Numbered from the stretch's first letter, positions 1 through 9,778 are shown. The stretch is 40,572 nt of DNA from an uncultured Opitutia bacterium (GCA_913049555.1 CAJWYM010000032.1:1-40572); one strand, 5' to 3'. Program-made: numbers and translations. Notes: generated by a model from the letters alone, not told the origin.

Positions 1-846
1 CCTTCGGTAGCTTTCTCAAGTATCACGTTCCAACCATCAAATATATATTCAATGCCTTTTTCAAACTCGAATTCTAATTCATTTAATTACCAATTCAAAT
101 CAAAGTAAGCCTATATTGCCTGTCCTTAATTTTACATAGTCCTTTATTTTACTTAAAATAGGGATTTAAAAAATCTTGAAAGCATTTTGTAATGAAGATG
201 AATTATTTTAAAGGCTCGCTGTACGTTCTTTTCAAGAGTTATAGAAATGAGGAATTTGCAGAATGAATGAGAATGATTTTTCTGTTGTTCAATATTGGCC
301 AAAGAATGGATGGCAAAATTAGGAATTCTATTTTGGATAATTGGATTGAATATTTGAAAAGAATTTGAATTTTTGGGAGTTCCATTGTGCAAGCCACACT
401 TCAAATCTTTATTTTCTATTAGATTCAGATTCTATAATGAATGAAATGCATGAACATTAATGAGAGTTATCTGCATCGATAATCATATTGGGATTTTCAT
501 AAATCATAGAGTAAAAATTTCAAATTTTTAGGGCAAATGAGATATCTGCATTAAAATTGAAAATTCATGGCTATTTGTTTTATAGAAGCCAAGATTGAAA
601 TCAGGGAATTCAGAAAAGATTCCAAGCATCCTTGAATTTAGGATTAAAAAAGAGGAATCCAACTTGTATAATATGAATAATTTTTCTTCGTAAATAAATC
701 TATATTTTCTAAAGAGGAGAACAAAAAAGGTAGCTTCTTAGAAAGAGTCTTGAGAGATGGTTAATTGAGGGCTTGTCTTTTGTGTCATTGCACATTAAAT
801 TATTAAGTTTTTTCAATTACACGACTACAATTATATTACTATTACG
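1..846. other. Non-coding leader region upstream of yajC
   Basis: AT-rich stretch with no convincing gene. The only long open frame (about 153-404, - strand) has no recognisable motif and low-complexity composition, so it is not called. On the - strand, positions 2-86 are open to the window edge and read like ordinary protein (GIEYIFDGW is part of it), but the frame has a stop at 87-89 and no ATG, GTG or TTG. It could be the 5' end of a gene cut by the window or a relic. The yajC promoter should lie in the last 100 bases; no strong -35/-10 pair is evident. Confidence 0.4.
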
Positions 847-1161
847 ATGGACATTTCTTATATATCATTCGCTCAGGCTCAACCACCGGCTGGTGGAGGT
901 TTGAATATGGTTATCTTTTTGGGCCTTATGTTCGCAGGGATGTGGTTCTTAATGATTGCGCCTCAGCGCAAAAAACAGAAACAACATGAAAAGATGTTGA
1001 AAGAGTTGAGTGCTGGAGATCCAGTGGTCACTACGGGTGGCATTTACGGGACAATTACAAGCGTCAAAGAGGACCGTTTTGTTGTTAAAGTTGGGGAAAA
1101 TTCAAGAATTGAGTTCACAAAGAATGCAATCGCGAAGGTTCTAGAAAAAAACAATTCTTAA
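847..1161 (+). CDS. yajC: Preprotein translocase subunit YajC
   Basis: Small inner-membrane partner of the SecDF complex, which assists Sec-dependent export using the proton motive force. The 104-residue protein has one membrane segment near residues 20-38 (MVIFLGLMFAGMWFLMIAP), followed directly by the family hallmark PQRKKQKQHEKMLKEL. A small beta-rich cytoplasmic domain containing GDPVVTTGGIYGTI comes next. Length and architecture are typical. Its stop lies four bases before secDF, so the two are almost certainly one transcription unit. No good Shine-Dalgarno sequence precedes the ATG. Function is taken from the family; identification is firm. Confidence 0.96.
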   Translation: MDISYISFAQAQPPAGGGLNMVIFLGLMFAGMWFLMIAPQRKKQKQHEKMLKELSAGDPVVTTGGIYGTITSVKEDRFVVKVGENSRIEFTKNAIAKVLEKNNS

Positions 1162-1165
1162 TCGG

Positions 1166-3709
1166 ATGTCAGGCAATTTAATCGGTAAATTTATCGCAAC
1201 TGCTATAGTCCTTGTTTGGGCTGTGGCAAGTATGTTCCCTTTGCAGGATTATCCCTTCCAGGATTATGTTCAAGAAAAAGGTCAGGGATCCAAGACCTTT
1301 AAGGCTCTAGATTCTGCAATCTTGGATGGCATTGAGTCCAAGAAGTACGCAACCTATTATGTAGGATTGCAGGAGTTGGGAAGAAAAAATGCTTATGACT
1401 ATGCTACTATTTTTACTGAATTGAATGTCTCTGGTGTCAAAAATGTTAAAAAACGGAATGACATCATTGTAAGAACTTTATTTAAAAACTCTCAAAGCCC
1501 ACTCAAAATGGGCTTAGATCTTCAGGGAGGCGTCGCATTTACATTAAAAATCGACGATACCAAAAACAAAGCAATCTCTGATTTTGAAAAAGAAGAGCAG
1601 TTGAATAAGGTCATTGAGATCATGGGTCAGCGTTTGAATGGTCTTGGAGTTGCGGAACCAATCATAAGGAAATCTGGTTCCAATGGAGTGGAAGTTCAAT
1701 TGCCTGGGATGTACACTCGCGAAAATCCTGAGTATATCGATACCCTTCAAAAACCAGCGCGTTTAGAATTTCGACAAGTGCATCGTTACCTGACTCCTGT
1801 TTCTGCCGAGGATAAAAAGGTCTCTGGATACGAAATATTAGTGAAAGAGCGGGAATCAAGCACGGGAGAAATCATCGAGGACTATTTGTATGTCGAAACA
1901 CTGCCCATGGCTCCTGGGGATATTTTGGAAAATGCGTTTGCCCGACAAAATGAGTACGGCGGCTTTGCTATTTCTATGGACTTCACGGATGAGGGAGGCA
2001 AAATATTTGCGGCAATCACCAGACAAATTGCTGAAGGGAATCAAAGAACAGGTTCCACAGGTCGTTTGGCAATTGTTTTGGATGGCAAACTTTACAGTGC
2101 TCCCACAGTGAGAGAAGAAATCCCCTCAGGTTCTGCGGAAATCAGTGGCGACTTTGATCAAAGAGAGGCGTTGGAGCTGTCGAATGTTTTGAACAACCCA
2201 TTGGATGCTCCTCTTATACTGGATGAAAAGTATGAGGTCAGTGCTTCATTGGCTGCAGATGCCAAGCAAAGCAGCATTCATGCATGCTACCTAGGCGCTG
2301 GTTTGATTGCTGCCTTTATGATTTTTTACTATGGATTGGGTGGAATTGTTGCGGTGATCTCAGTTTCAATCAATGTTTTCATTGTTGTTGGTGTATTGGG
2401 GAGTTTGCAGGCAACGATAACTTTGCCCGGGGTTGCAGCCCTTGTTTTGACTGTCGGAATGGGCGTGGATGCTAATATTTTAATTTTTGAAAGAATTCGA
2501 GAGGAATTGAAGGCGGGCAAGACCACTGTGAATGCTCTCATTGGAGGTTATCAAAAAGCACTTTCTACAATTGTAGATGCGAATGTAACTACCTTTATCA
2601 TTGCGGTTATATTGATCTATTTAGGCACTGGACCAGTCAAAGGGTTTGGAATCACTCTTGCAATTGGTATTTGTGCGTCCATGTTTTGTGCATTGGTCTT
2701 AAGCCGACTTTTGCTTGATATTTTGGTCAATAAAATCGGTTTAAAGTCTATTTTAGGACTCAATTTTATTCCTCAAAGCAATCTTTCATTTTTAGACAAA
2801 AGAAAGCCAGCTTTTGCGATTTCTTGGTTGATTGTAATTGTAGGAATTGTTTCTCTAGTAACCCGGCATGACAAAATACTAGGGATTGATTTTACAGGTG
2901 GAGATGAAGTCACCATAGAGTTCGCTCAGAAACCGGAAGTCAATAAAATTACCGAAATCGCTCTTGAGAAAAATTTAGGCGAGGTAAACGCTGTTTTTCA
3001 AAAGGATTTGGGAGATGGGATTGAACGTCTCAAAATTCAAACAGAGAGTTCTAGGGGAACAGAGACCTTTGATGTGCTGGCTGTTGCTATGCCGGACAAG
3101 GGACTCAAACTTGTGGGAGAATCTCAAATTGGAGCTTCTGTGAGTGATGAAATTCAGGAAAATGCCTATATTTCTGTGGGTGTGGCATTGTTTGGAATTT
3201 TGTTGTATGTTGCGCTACGATTTGAATTAGGATATGGGGTTGGGGCTGTAGTTGCGACCGTGCATGATGTTTTAATGACCCTAGGGATTTTTGTTATGGT
3301 CGGTGGTCAATTCACCTCTCCAATGCTGGCAGCGGTGCTGATGATTGTTGGTTACTCCATCAATGACACCATCGTTGTATTTGACAGAATCCGAGAGGAG
3401 TTAAAATTGAATCCACACCTTGGTTTGAAAAAGGTTGTGAATATCGCAATCAATCGGGTTATTTCTAGATCTTTATTGACCTCTGTTACAACCTTACTGG
3501 CTGCATTTTCTCTCTTCATTTTTGGAGCTGGTATCATTAAAGACTTCTCATTTGTGTTTATAGTCGGTATTTTGACCGGAACTTTTTCATCCATTTTTAT
3601 TGCGAGTCCAGTATTTTTCTGGTGGCACAAAGGAAACCGAAAGAGTGTTGAAGAGAAAGAGGATACTCCGACCTATGAGTGGAGCTCATCTACCGATAAT
3701 AGCAAATAA
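1166..3709 (+). CDS. secDF: Protein translocase SecDF (SecD-SecF fusion)
   Basis: Membrane component that pulls exported proteins through SecYEG from the periplasmic side, powered by protons. The 847 residues carry a full SecD followed by a full SecF. SecD shows an N-terminal membrane helix, the motif PLKMGLDLQGGVAF (about residue 113), a large periplasmic P1 region, and helices with GMGVDANILIFERIREEL (about 430). SecF begins near residue 545 with its own first helix, then GIDFTGGDEVTIEF and the matching helix motif YSINDTIVVFDRIREEL (about 730). The paired Asp residues in these helices are the proton-relay positions known from SecDF. Fused SecDF occurs in several phyla, including Verrucomicrobiota. 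The ATG start is four bases after yajC. Confidence 0.97.
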   Translation: MSGNLIGKFIATAIVLVWAVASMFPLQDYPFQDYVQEKGQGSKTFKALDSAILDGIESKKYATYYVGLQELGRKNAYDYATIFTELNVSGVKNVKKRNDIIVRTLFKNSQSPLKMGLDLQGGVAFTLKIDDTKNKAISDFEKEEQLNKVIEIMGQRLNGLGVAEPIIRKSGSNGVEVQLPGMYTRENPEYIDTLQKPARLEFRQVHRYLTPVSAEDKKVSGYEILVKERESSTGEIIEDYLYVETLPMAPGDILENAFARQNEYGGFAISMDFTDEGGKIFAAITRQIAEGNQRTGSTGRLAIVLDGKLYSAPTVREEIPSGSAEISGDFDQREALELSNVLNNPLDAPLILDEKYEVSASLAADAKQSSIHACYLGAGLIAAFMIFYYGLGGIVAVISVSINVFIVVGVLGSLQATITLPGVAALVLTVGMGVDANILIFERIREELKAGKTTVNALIGGYQKALSTIVDANVTTFIIAVILIYLGTGPVKGFGITLAIGICASMFCALVLSRLLLDILVNKIGLKSILGLNFIPQSNLSFLDKRKPAFAISWLIVIVGIVSLVTRHDKILGIDFTGGDEVTIEFAQKPEVNKITEIALEKNLGEVNAVFQKDLGDGIERLKIQTESSRGTETFDVLAVAMPDKGLKLVGESQIGASVSDEIQENAYISVGVALFGILLYVALRFELGYGVGAVVATVHDVLMTLGIFVMVGGQFTSPMLAAVLMIVGYSINDTIVVFDRIREELKLNPHLGLKKVVNIAINRVISRSLLTSVTTLLAAFSLFIFGAGIIKDFSFVFIVGILTGTFSSIFIASPVFFWWHKGNRKSVEEKEDTPTYEWSSSTDNSK

Positions 3710-3866
3710 AAATTTAAAGACAGTCAAAATAGAATAACCCTCAAAAACCAGGAGTGAAATCAACAACCAGGAATTAGAAAAAAAGAAGCTAGAAGAGGAA
3801 GATAAAGGCATAACAAGCCAGTTTGATTGGGTAGAACCAGATCTACCTGTAGAAATTATAGATCCA

Positions 3867-5546
3867 TTGTCGGGTGAATTAGATATTCATCCAACTTTGA
3901 TGCGCTTGTTGGTAAAAAGAGGCTTGAATTCAGCAACGATGATTCAGGATTTTTTGAATCCTCGCTTAGCAAATCTGGACGACCCATTTAAGATTGCGGG
4001 AATGAATCGCTGTATTTCTCGCTTGATTGAGGCAATAGAGGGGGGTCAAAAAATACTAGTCCTTGGAGATTATGACGTAGACGGGGTCACCAGCACGACC
4101 TTGTTTGTTTTGATTCTACGACATTTTGGTTCCCATCCTCGCTACCTAGTTCCTAGGAGGTTGGATGAGGGCTATGGATTGAGTATTCAAGCCTTGGAGC
4201 GGGCTATGGAATTTGAAAAACCGGATCTTTTTGTAGCTTTAGATTGTGGAACAAATTCTATTGAAGAAATCAGTTATTTAAAGAATCAAGGAATCGATGT
4301 TATTGTGGTTGATCATCACCAATGTACGATCGATCCAAACTTGCAGGACGAGTTCACCCTAATCAATCCTCATAGCTCAGAGAACTCAAGCTTGGCTTGG
4401 AAGAATATGTGCACGGTTGGACTTGTTTTCAAGGTGGTTCATGCTCTAATTAAAGAATTGAGAAAACAAGGAAATTCCATCGCCCATGAGTTGAAGATAA
4501 AAGACTTTCTAGATCTAGTTGCTCTAGGTACGATTGCAGATATGGTTCCCTTGCAACAAGAAAACCGAACCTTAGCTCGCTATGGTATGGACCAACTTAG
4601 AAGTTCAAAAAATGCTGGAATTCAAGCGCTTTGCGAGTCCAGTGGCATTCATGAGAGTAGAGTTTTACAAACTTCAGACGTATCCTTCAAATTGTGCCCA
4701 CGCATAAACGCCAGTGGTCGATTGGCAGATGCAGCGCTTCCTGTTCAGATGCTTTTGGAAACGAATCCTGTAAAATGTAAAGAATATGCAAATAAACTGA
4801 ATCAACTCAATCTCGATCGTAGAAAGATTGAGTCCACAATTGCCCAGGAAGCGGAAAATCTTGTTGAAGAAGGGATGACCTCTATGCGAGGAATTGTTGC
4901 TTACAGTTCAGATTGGCACCCTGGGGTTGTAGGAATAGTCGCTGGAAAACTTTGCCGTCAATACAACAAACCTGCGATCGTTTTAGGACAAGATGGAGAT
5001 TATGCTCAAGGCTCGGCTCGAAGTGTTGGAAAAGTAGACTTGGTTGCAGTGATGAATGAATGCAAGGATCACCTGGTTCGATGGGGGGGACATCCTATGG
5101 CTGTAGGCTTGACTCTTGAAGCAGGTCAAGTGGATGCTTTTCGTGAAAGTTTCTCCATTGCAATCAAAAAGTTGTATGGTCCACGCTTGCCTCCCCCAAG
5201 TCTTGAGGTGGAGGCTTGGATAGATATTGAAGATTTAGGGGAAGATTTGCTAGACCTACTAGATCTTATGCAGCCTTTTGGTCAAACCAATCGGGAACCT
5301 ATTTTTGGAATTCGAAGCGTTCAATTGCCTTTCAATCCAAACCCCTTTGGAAAGGATCATTTTAGGTTTCATCTTTACAATTCATCTGGAGATCGTTTGC
5401 AAGGGATTGCATGGAAAATGGTCGATTATATGCCAACCATGGGTCAAAAAATTGATATTGTCTTTCGTTTTGCTTGGAATGAATGGAATGGCAATCGCTA
5501 CCCACAAATTACATTGTTGGACTGGCGTTTGTCAGATTCGAACTGA
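3867..5546 (+). CDS. recJ: Single-stranded-DNA exonuclease RecJ
   Basis: 5'-3' single-strand exonuclease of recombination and mismatch repair, DHH superfamily. Counting from the TTG at 3867, the metal-binding motifs are LGDYDVDGVTS (67-76), ALDCGTNS (124-131), VVDHHQC (147-153) and ALGTIADMVPL (219-229). INASGRL follows near 280, and the DHHA1 motif GGHPMAVG is at 407-414. The C-terminal OB-fold region ends the protein. TTG 3867 is the first ATG/GTG/TTG in this frame, but it is probably not the true start. The frame is open from 3738, and its upstream residues (DWVEPDLPVEIIDPL) look like the usual RecJ N-terminus. The best upstream candidate is ATC at 3759 behind an AGGAG at 3750-3754, which would give about 595 residues. 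Identity is certain; the start is not. Confidence 0.95.
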   Translation: MSGELDIHPTLMRLLVKRGLNSATMIQDFLNPRLANLDDPFKIAGMNRCISRLIEAIEGGQKILVLGDYDVDGVTSTTLFVLILRHFGSHPRYLVPRRLDEGYGLSIQALERAMEFEKPDLFVALDCGTNSIEEISYLKNQGIDVIVVDHHQCTIDPNLQDEFTLINPHSSENSSLAWKNMCTVGLVFKVVHALIKELRKQGNSIAHELKIKDFLDLVALGTIADMVPLQQENRTLARYGMDQLRSSKNAGIQALCESSGIHESRVLQTSDVSFKLCPRINASGRLADAALPVQMLLETNPVKCKEYANKLNQLNLDRRKIESTIAQEAENLVEEGMTSMRGIVAYSSDWHPGVVGIVAGKLCRQYNKPAIVLGQDGDYAQGSARSVGKVDLVAVMNECKDHLVRWGGHPMAVGLTLEAGQVDAFRESFSIAIKKLYGPRLPPPSLEVEAWIDIEDLGEDLLDLLDLMQPFGQTNREPIFGIRSVQLPFNPNPFGKDHFRFHLYNSSGDRLQGIAWKMVDYMPTMGQKIDIVFRFAWNEWNGNRYPQITLLDWRLSDSN

Positions 5547-5577
5547 TTATTTAGCTTACTTTCATTGGGTTGAATTT

Positions 5578-6078
5578 GTGGCGACCATTAAGAATAAATA
5601 CAAACAACGAAGTCATTTCGGAATTGGAATCATTCATGGAACGAATGCTTCTAATGTAGGCACTCTTTGGAGATCTGCTTATGTTCTAGGAGCCTCATAT
5701 ATTTTTACTGTTCATCGTAAGTACAAAAGAGTGACGAGCGATGTCTCTCAAGCCTGGAGTAAAATTCCATTGTTCCATTACAGTTGTTTCGAAGATTTGA
5801 AAGAACACATCCCTTACAATGCAAAACTGGTTGGTATTGAAATGGTAGAAAATGCAGTTTCCCTACCCTCCTACGAGCATCCACAGCATGCAGTTTACCT
5901 ACTCGGAAATGAGCAAAGTGGTCTGGGTCCGAATGTATTGAACCTTTGCCATGATGTCATTCAAATTCCTGGTAATTATTCTCTAAATGTCGCTGTGGCT
6001 GGGAGTGTTATTATGTACGATCGTGTAGCAAAAATACCTAGCTTTTTGCCAGATGAAAAATTTTTGTCTTCTCCATAG
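5578..6078 (+). CDS. TrmH/SpoU-family RNA 2'-O-methyltransferase
   Basis: Predicted SAM-dependent ribose methyltransferase of the SPOUT class; whether it targets tRNA or rRNA cannot be told. All three SpoU motifs are present in this 166-residue form: NVGTLWRSAYVLGA (motif 1), VYLLGNEQSGLGPNVL (motif 2) and IQIPGNYSLNVAVAGSVIMYD (motif 3). These form the knotted SAM site. The open frame extends back to 5278 inside recJ, but that part is a shadow of RecJ in another frame. GTG at 5578 is the only sensible start and gives a minimal, TrmL-sized protein without an N-terminal substrate-binding domain. It starts 31 bases after the recJ stop, suggesting co-transcription. The ribosome binding site is poor. 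Confidence 0.86.
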   Translation: MATIKNKYKQRSHFGIGIIHGTNASNVGTLWRSAYVLGASYIFTVHRKYKRVTSDVSQAWSKIPLFHYSCFEDLKEHIPYNAKLVGIEMVENAVSLPSYEHPQHAVYLLGNEQSGLGPNVLNLCHDVIQIPGNYSLNVAVAGSVIMYDRVAKIPSFLPDEKFLSSP

Positions 6079-6175
6079 TCCGGGCATTAAAAATTTTAAA
6101 TGATTCTCTTAAAAGCAATCAATGAAGCTTCCATGATTATTCTGGCTCTTAAGAATATCTTCTTGTTTTGAGTGC

Positions 6176-7249
6176 TTGATTTTATATTCTAGTAATGTGC
6201 AAAAACTTTCAGATTTAAGAGTCCGTTCTTCAGTTTCACTTCCCTCTCCGGAATCGTTGAGAAAAGAAATTGACAAAACGAAACAGCAACGAGAATTCAT
6301 AGCTAAAAGTCGTGACGAAATTCATCGAGTCCTTACCCGAGAGGATAAAAGACTTTTGGTGATTGTAGGTCCTTGTTCCATACACGATGTCGAACTCGGT
6401 AAAGAATATGCACGAAAAATAAAGAATCTCTCGGGGGAACTTGAAGATAGGATGTTGATTCTTATGCGGGTTTATTTTGAAAAACCCAGAACCACAGTTG
6501 GTTGGAAAGGATTGATCATGGATCCCTACCTAAACGGAAGCTGTGAGATCCCAGAAGGTTTGAAAATTGCCCGAAAATTTCTGGATGAAGTCACTGCGAT
6601 GGGAATTCCAGCAGCCACGGAGTTCGTAGATCCAATAACACCCCAATACATATCGGATTTTGTATCTTGGGCGGCAATTGGTGCGCGCACCACAGAATCT
6701 CAAACACACAGGCAAATGGCTTCAGGATTGTCCATGCCCGTTGGATTCAAAAACTCCACAGAAGGCAACTTAACACCCGCTATAAACGCTATTTTAGCAG
6801 CCACTCAATCTCAAACATTTTTGGGTATAGGCCCTGATGGAATGGCATCCGCAGTAACTACGGATGGCAATCCAGATTGCCATGCCATTCTAAGAGGTGG
6901 GATTCATGGTCCTAACTATCAAAAGAAAGAGGTGGATGAAACGGTTTTAAGACTTGCAGAAAAAAATGTTTCCACCGCAGTCATGGTTGATTGCAGTCAT
7001 GACAACTCATCTAAGGACATCCGAAAATATGGGGAAGTATTGAATGAAGTTCTGAACCAAGTGGCAGGAGGCAATGATTCTATCATAGGAGTCATGATTG
7101 AAAGTAATTTAAATGAAGGAAGTCAAAGCTTGGCGGAAGACAGAAAACTTTTAAAAACAGGTATTTCCATTACAGACCCCTGTATAGGATGGGAGGAGAC
7201 CGAACAAGTTCTTCGGAAAGCCTACCAACGACTTGCCTGTAGATTTTGA
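6176..7249 (+). CDS. 3-deoxy-7-phosphoheptulonate synthase (class I DAHP synthase)
   Basis: First enzyme of the shikimate pathway: phosphoenolpyruvate plus erythrose 4-phosphate gives DAHP. It is clearly of the AroF/AroG/AroH type, with LLVIVGPCSIHD, RVYFEKPRTTVGWKG, WAAIGARTTESQ, GFKNSTEGN, MVDCSHDNSSKD and GVMIESNLNEG in the expected order. The Cys of GPCSIHD and the His of DCSHDNSS are metal ligands in the E. coli enzymes. Length (about 350) is normal. The isozyme type, and so the feedback amino acid, cannot be assigned from motifs, so no aroF/G/H symbol is given. The start is either TTG 6176 or GTG 6197; neither has a good Shine-Dalgarno sequence, and the GTG version fits the family N-terminus as well. 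Confidence 0.95.
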   Translation: MILYSSNVQKLSDLRVRSSVSLPSPESLRKEIDKTKQQREFIAKSRDEIHRVLTREDKRLLVIVGPCSIHDVELGKEYARKIKNLSGELEDRMLILMRVYFEKPRTTVGWKGLIMDPYLNGSCEIPEGLKIARKFLDEVTAMGIPAATEFVDPITPQYISDFVSWAAIGARTTESQTHRQMASGLSMPVGFKNSTEGNLTPAINAILAATQSQTFLGIGPDGMASAVTTDGNPDCHAILRGGIHGPNYQKKEVDETVLRLAEKNVSTAVMVDCSHDNSSKDIRKYGEVLNEVLNQVAGGNDSIIGVMIESNLNEGSQSLAEDRKLLKTGISITDPCIGWEETEQVLRKAYQRLACRF

Positions 7250-7417
7250 CCCGAAAATCATCCAAAAAAGGAAATATTACCGAATAAATTCAAGCCGAAT
7301 AGGTCCAATAGATAATTTTTGAAGAATCCTACTGACCAACCATGCCTCTAACAAAAAGTGAGAAAGCATCTTTAATTTTTAATTTAGTTGAATCGAACCC
7401 TAAAAGAAAGATAAGTT

Positions 7418-8401
7418 ATGAAAGAACCCATCAGAGTTGCTGTAACCGGAGCTGCCGGACAAATCGGTTATTCCCTTTTAATACGACTTGCATCTGGGTC
7501 GGTGTTTGGGCCAGAACAACCGATTGCATTGAATCTAATTGAGATTGAACCGGCTTTGGGAGCTCTGGAAGGGGTGATCATGGAACTTGAAGACTGTGCC
7601 TTCCCTTTGCTAACTGACATTGTTGCGACCTCGGATTTAGATCAGGGTTTCAGTGAGGTCAACTGGGCCCTGCTCGTTGGAAGTGTTCCAAGAAAAGCTG
7701 GGATGGAGAGAGGAGATCTTCTTGGAATCAATGGTAAAATCTTTACGGGTCAAGGCAAAGCAATCGCGAAGAATGCGGCTTCAGACGTCCGAGTTCTCGT
7801 TGTGGGTAATCCTTGCAACACAAACTGTCTGATCGCTATGAACAATGCCCCAGAGATTCCGAAAGATCGTTGGTTTGCAATGACTCGTTTGGATGAAAAT
7901 CGAGCCAAAGCTCAATTGGCAAAGAAAGCCAAGGTTCATAACACTGCAGTGACCAATATGACGATTTGGGGAAATCACTCGGCTACCCAGTATCCAGATT
8001 TCTACAATGCAAAAATTAATGGAAGACCTGTCTCAGAGGTGATTGAAGACGAATCTTGGCTTCAAGACACCTTTATCCCTAAAGTGCAACAAAGAGGTGC
8101 TGAAATTATCAAAGCCCGAGGGGCTTCCTCTGCGGCCTCCGCTGCAAATGGAATTGCTGATACATTGAAATCTCTCTTGCACCCTACCCCCGAAGGGGAT
8201 TGGTTCAGCGTTGGGGTCTGCTCTGATGGGAGTTACGGAACTGAACCCGGATTGATCTCCTCATTCCCGATCCGAACTAAGTCGGACGGTTCTTGGGAAA
8301 TCGTGCCTGAGGTCGAGGTAAACGAATTCAGCCGAACCAAAATCGATGCCTCCAATCAAGAACTCTCTGACGAAAAAGCTCTGGTTAAGGATCTTTTGTG
8401 A
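7418..8401 (+). CDS. mdh: Malate dehydrogenase
   Basis: NAD-dependent interconversion of malate and oxaloacetate in the TCA cycle. The 327-residue protein starts with the Rossmann motif [15 protein letters not shown]. It contains [15 protein letters not shown], the substrate-binding Arg in [13 protein letters not shown], and the catalytic His in [15 protein letters not shown]. This is the longer, cytosolic-type malate dehydrogenase found in many bacteria (about 327 residues), rather than the 310-residue E. coli form. AAAGAAAGATA just before the ATG provides a weak ribosome binding site. It stands alone between the DAHP synthase gene and a folded terminator-like element. Confidence 0.97.
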   Translation: MKEPIRVAVTGAAGQIGYSLLIRLASGSVFGPEQPIALNLIEIEPALGALEGVIMELEDCAFPLLTDIVATSDLDQGFSEVNWALLVGSVPRKAGMERGDLLGINGKIFTGQGKAIAKNAASDVRVLVVGNPCNTNCLIAMNNAPEIPKDRWFAMTRLDENRAKAQLAKKAKVHNTAVTNMTIWGNHSATQYPDFYNAKINGRPVSEVIEDESWLQDTFIPKVQQRGAEIIKARGASSAASAANGIADTLKSLLHPTPEGDWFSVGVCSDGSYGTEPGLISSFPIRTKSDGSWEIVPEVEVNEFSRTKIDASNQELSDEKALVKDLL

Positions 8402-8551
8402 TCCAAAAAGAACTGTTATAAAAATTCAAAAACTTGGGGCCGCTTCAAAAATGTAGCGAGCCCTAAGATTGTATCCAAAAACATCAAAAGGGTCCAAACA
8501 GTTCAAGGAACTTGTTTTCTTATTATAGGGATCCTGACATCCGATTGAGAA

Positions 8552-8646
8552 ACCCTCATTGTTAGAGCAATGAAGAGCAATCACTCCATGTATTGGATGG
8601 ATGATTGTGCTGCATGCAAATCGTTTATGAGGGTGATTCCTTTTTT
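8552..8646 (+). terminator. Branched hairpin with T-tract downstream of mdh
   Basis: An outer perfect 8-bp stem (ACCCTCAT 8552-8559 with ATGAGGGT 8627-8634) encloses a second hairpin. That hairpin pairs CAATCA (8578-8583) plus TCCAT (8585-8589) with ATGGA (8597-8601) plus TGATTG (8602-8607), giving 11 bp with one bulged C. A third small hairpin (CATTG 8557-8561 with CAATG 8568-8572) competes with the outer stem. A run of T at 8639-8646 follows. It most simply ends mdh transcription, but it is more elaborate than a normal intrinsic terminator and could be a small RNA with its own terminator. Confidence 0.5.
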
Positions 8647-8696
8647 TAGATCTCTTATTTAAAGGTCGATGTAAAAGATTTTAGCTCTATTTTTAA

Positions 8697-9776
8697 CTAC
8701 GAGCCACTTACAGATCTGCCTTTGGGCAAGTAGGATTTAAAAGAGGCTTTGTCGTTCGCTTTCATGTAAGCCACCTCAGGGGAGATGACTCCCTCTTGCA
8801 ATCGCTTGTGAAGAGTTCCATCCATGGAGCACATACCATACTCTTGTCCGCCTTCAATGATGTTGCGGATGTTTGCAATCGCTCCTTGGCGAATTGTATG
8901 AGGCAGAGCCTCATGTTTCAAAAGGATTTCATGAACCGCGATTCTACCTTTGTCTGTTCGTTTGCAAAGCAACTGTGAAACGACCCCCTCCAAACAACTG
9001 GCAAGCATCACACGAATTTGATTCTGCTCCTCAGCTGGAAAGGCATCCACAATACGGTCGATCGTCTTGGGGGCATTGTTGGTGTGCAAAGTTCCAAAAA
9101 CTAACATGCCCATCGTTGCGCATTTGAGGGCTAATTGGATGGTCTCGAGCTCTCTCATTTCACCAATCAGAATAATATCTGGGTCGGCTCTCATAGCCCC
9201 TCTCAATGCTCTTCCAAATGTGTTGCAATGTTCGCCTACCTCTCTGTGCACAATCACAGCCTTTTTATTTTGGTGAACAAACTCGATTGGATCTTCGATG
9301 GTAATTATATGTTTCTCAAAGTGAGTGTTTATGTAATCAATGATTGCAGCTAAAGTGGTAGACTTACCAGAGCCAGTTGGACCAGTTACCAAAACCAATC
9401 CCTCCTTCGTTTGTGCGATGTTTTTAAATACCTTGGGAAGATTTAGATCCTCTAGAGACAATATTTTGGATGGAATTTGTCTTAATACGGCTGCTTTTCC
9501 CCAATAATTGTAAAGATAATTAGCTCTAAAACGGGCAACACCCGGAATCTCATGCGCAAAATCTAAATCTTTTTTATCACAATATTGATTCCATCTTTTT
9601 TCGGAACAAATCTCTTGCATGATGTCTTTCATGAGATCCGCATGGATCACCTCTTCTCCCTCCAAGGGGATTAAAGTACCTGAGGCACGAATTTTAGGAG
9701 GGGAACCGACGGATAAATGAAGGTCAGAACCCTCCATATTTAACATTTTAATCAAAAAGTCGTTTATTTTAGCCAT
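8697..9776 (-). CDS. pilT: Type IV pilus retraction ATPase PilT
   Basis: Hexameric cytoplasmic ATPase that depolymerises type IV pili and drives twitching. The 359 residues show the PAS-like N-domain with SDLHLSVGSPP. Walker A is GPTGSGKST (132-140), the Asp box ITIEDPIEF (158-166), and Walker B ADPDIILIGEMRELETI (197-213). The His box is TLHTNNAPKTIDR (229-241). The order and length match PilT rather than PilB, which is much longer and has a zinc-binding loop. It starts two bases after the stop of the larger PilT-like gene, so the two form an operon. No pilus structural genes are in the window, apart from the prepilin-like Verru_Chthon A protein about 10 kb away. Confidence 0.93.
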   Translation of the reverse strand: MAKINDFLIKMLNMEGSDLHLSVGSPPKIRASGTLIPLEGEEVIHADLMKDIMQEICSEKRWNQYCDKKDLDFAHEIPGVARFRANYLYNYWGKAAVLRQIPSKILSLEDLNLPKVFKNIAQTKEGLVLVTGPTGSGKSTTLAAIIDYINTHFEKHIITIEDPIEFVHQNKKAVIVHREVGEHCNTFGRALRGAMRADPDIILIGEMRELETIQLALKCATMGMLVFGTLHTNNAPKTIDRIVDAFPAEEQNQIRVMLASCLEGVVSQLLCKRTDKGRIAVHEILLKHEALPHTIRQGAIANIRNIIEGGQEYGMCSMDGTLHKRLQEGVISPEVAYMKANDKASFKSYLPKGRSVSGS

Positions 9777-9778
9777 GA

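Noticed and set aside
2-86. Open frame running off the left edge (- strand)
   Set aside because: Reads plausibly as protein but has no usable start codon and only 28 codons, so it cannot be called as a gene.
153-404. 83-codon frame on the - strand near the left edge
   Set aside because: Composition is low-complexity, no motif, no ribosome binding site, and lies in AT-rich intergenic DNA.
5278-5577. N-terminal extension of the TrmH-type methyltransferase
   Set aside because: Overlaps recJ in another frame and carries no methyltransferase sequence; the family motifs begin after GTG 5578.
7342-7542. 66-codon + strand frame overlapping the mdh start
   Set aside because: Out of frame with mdh, no family resemblance; it is a shadow.
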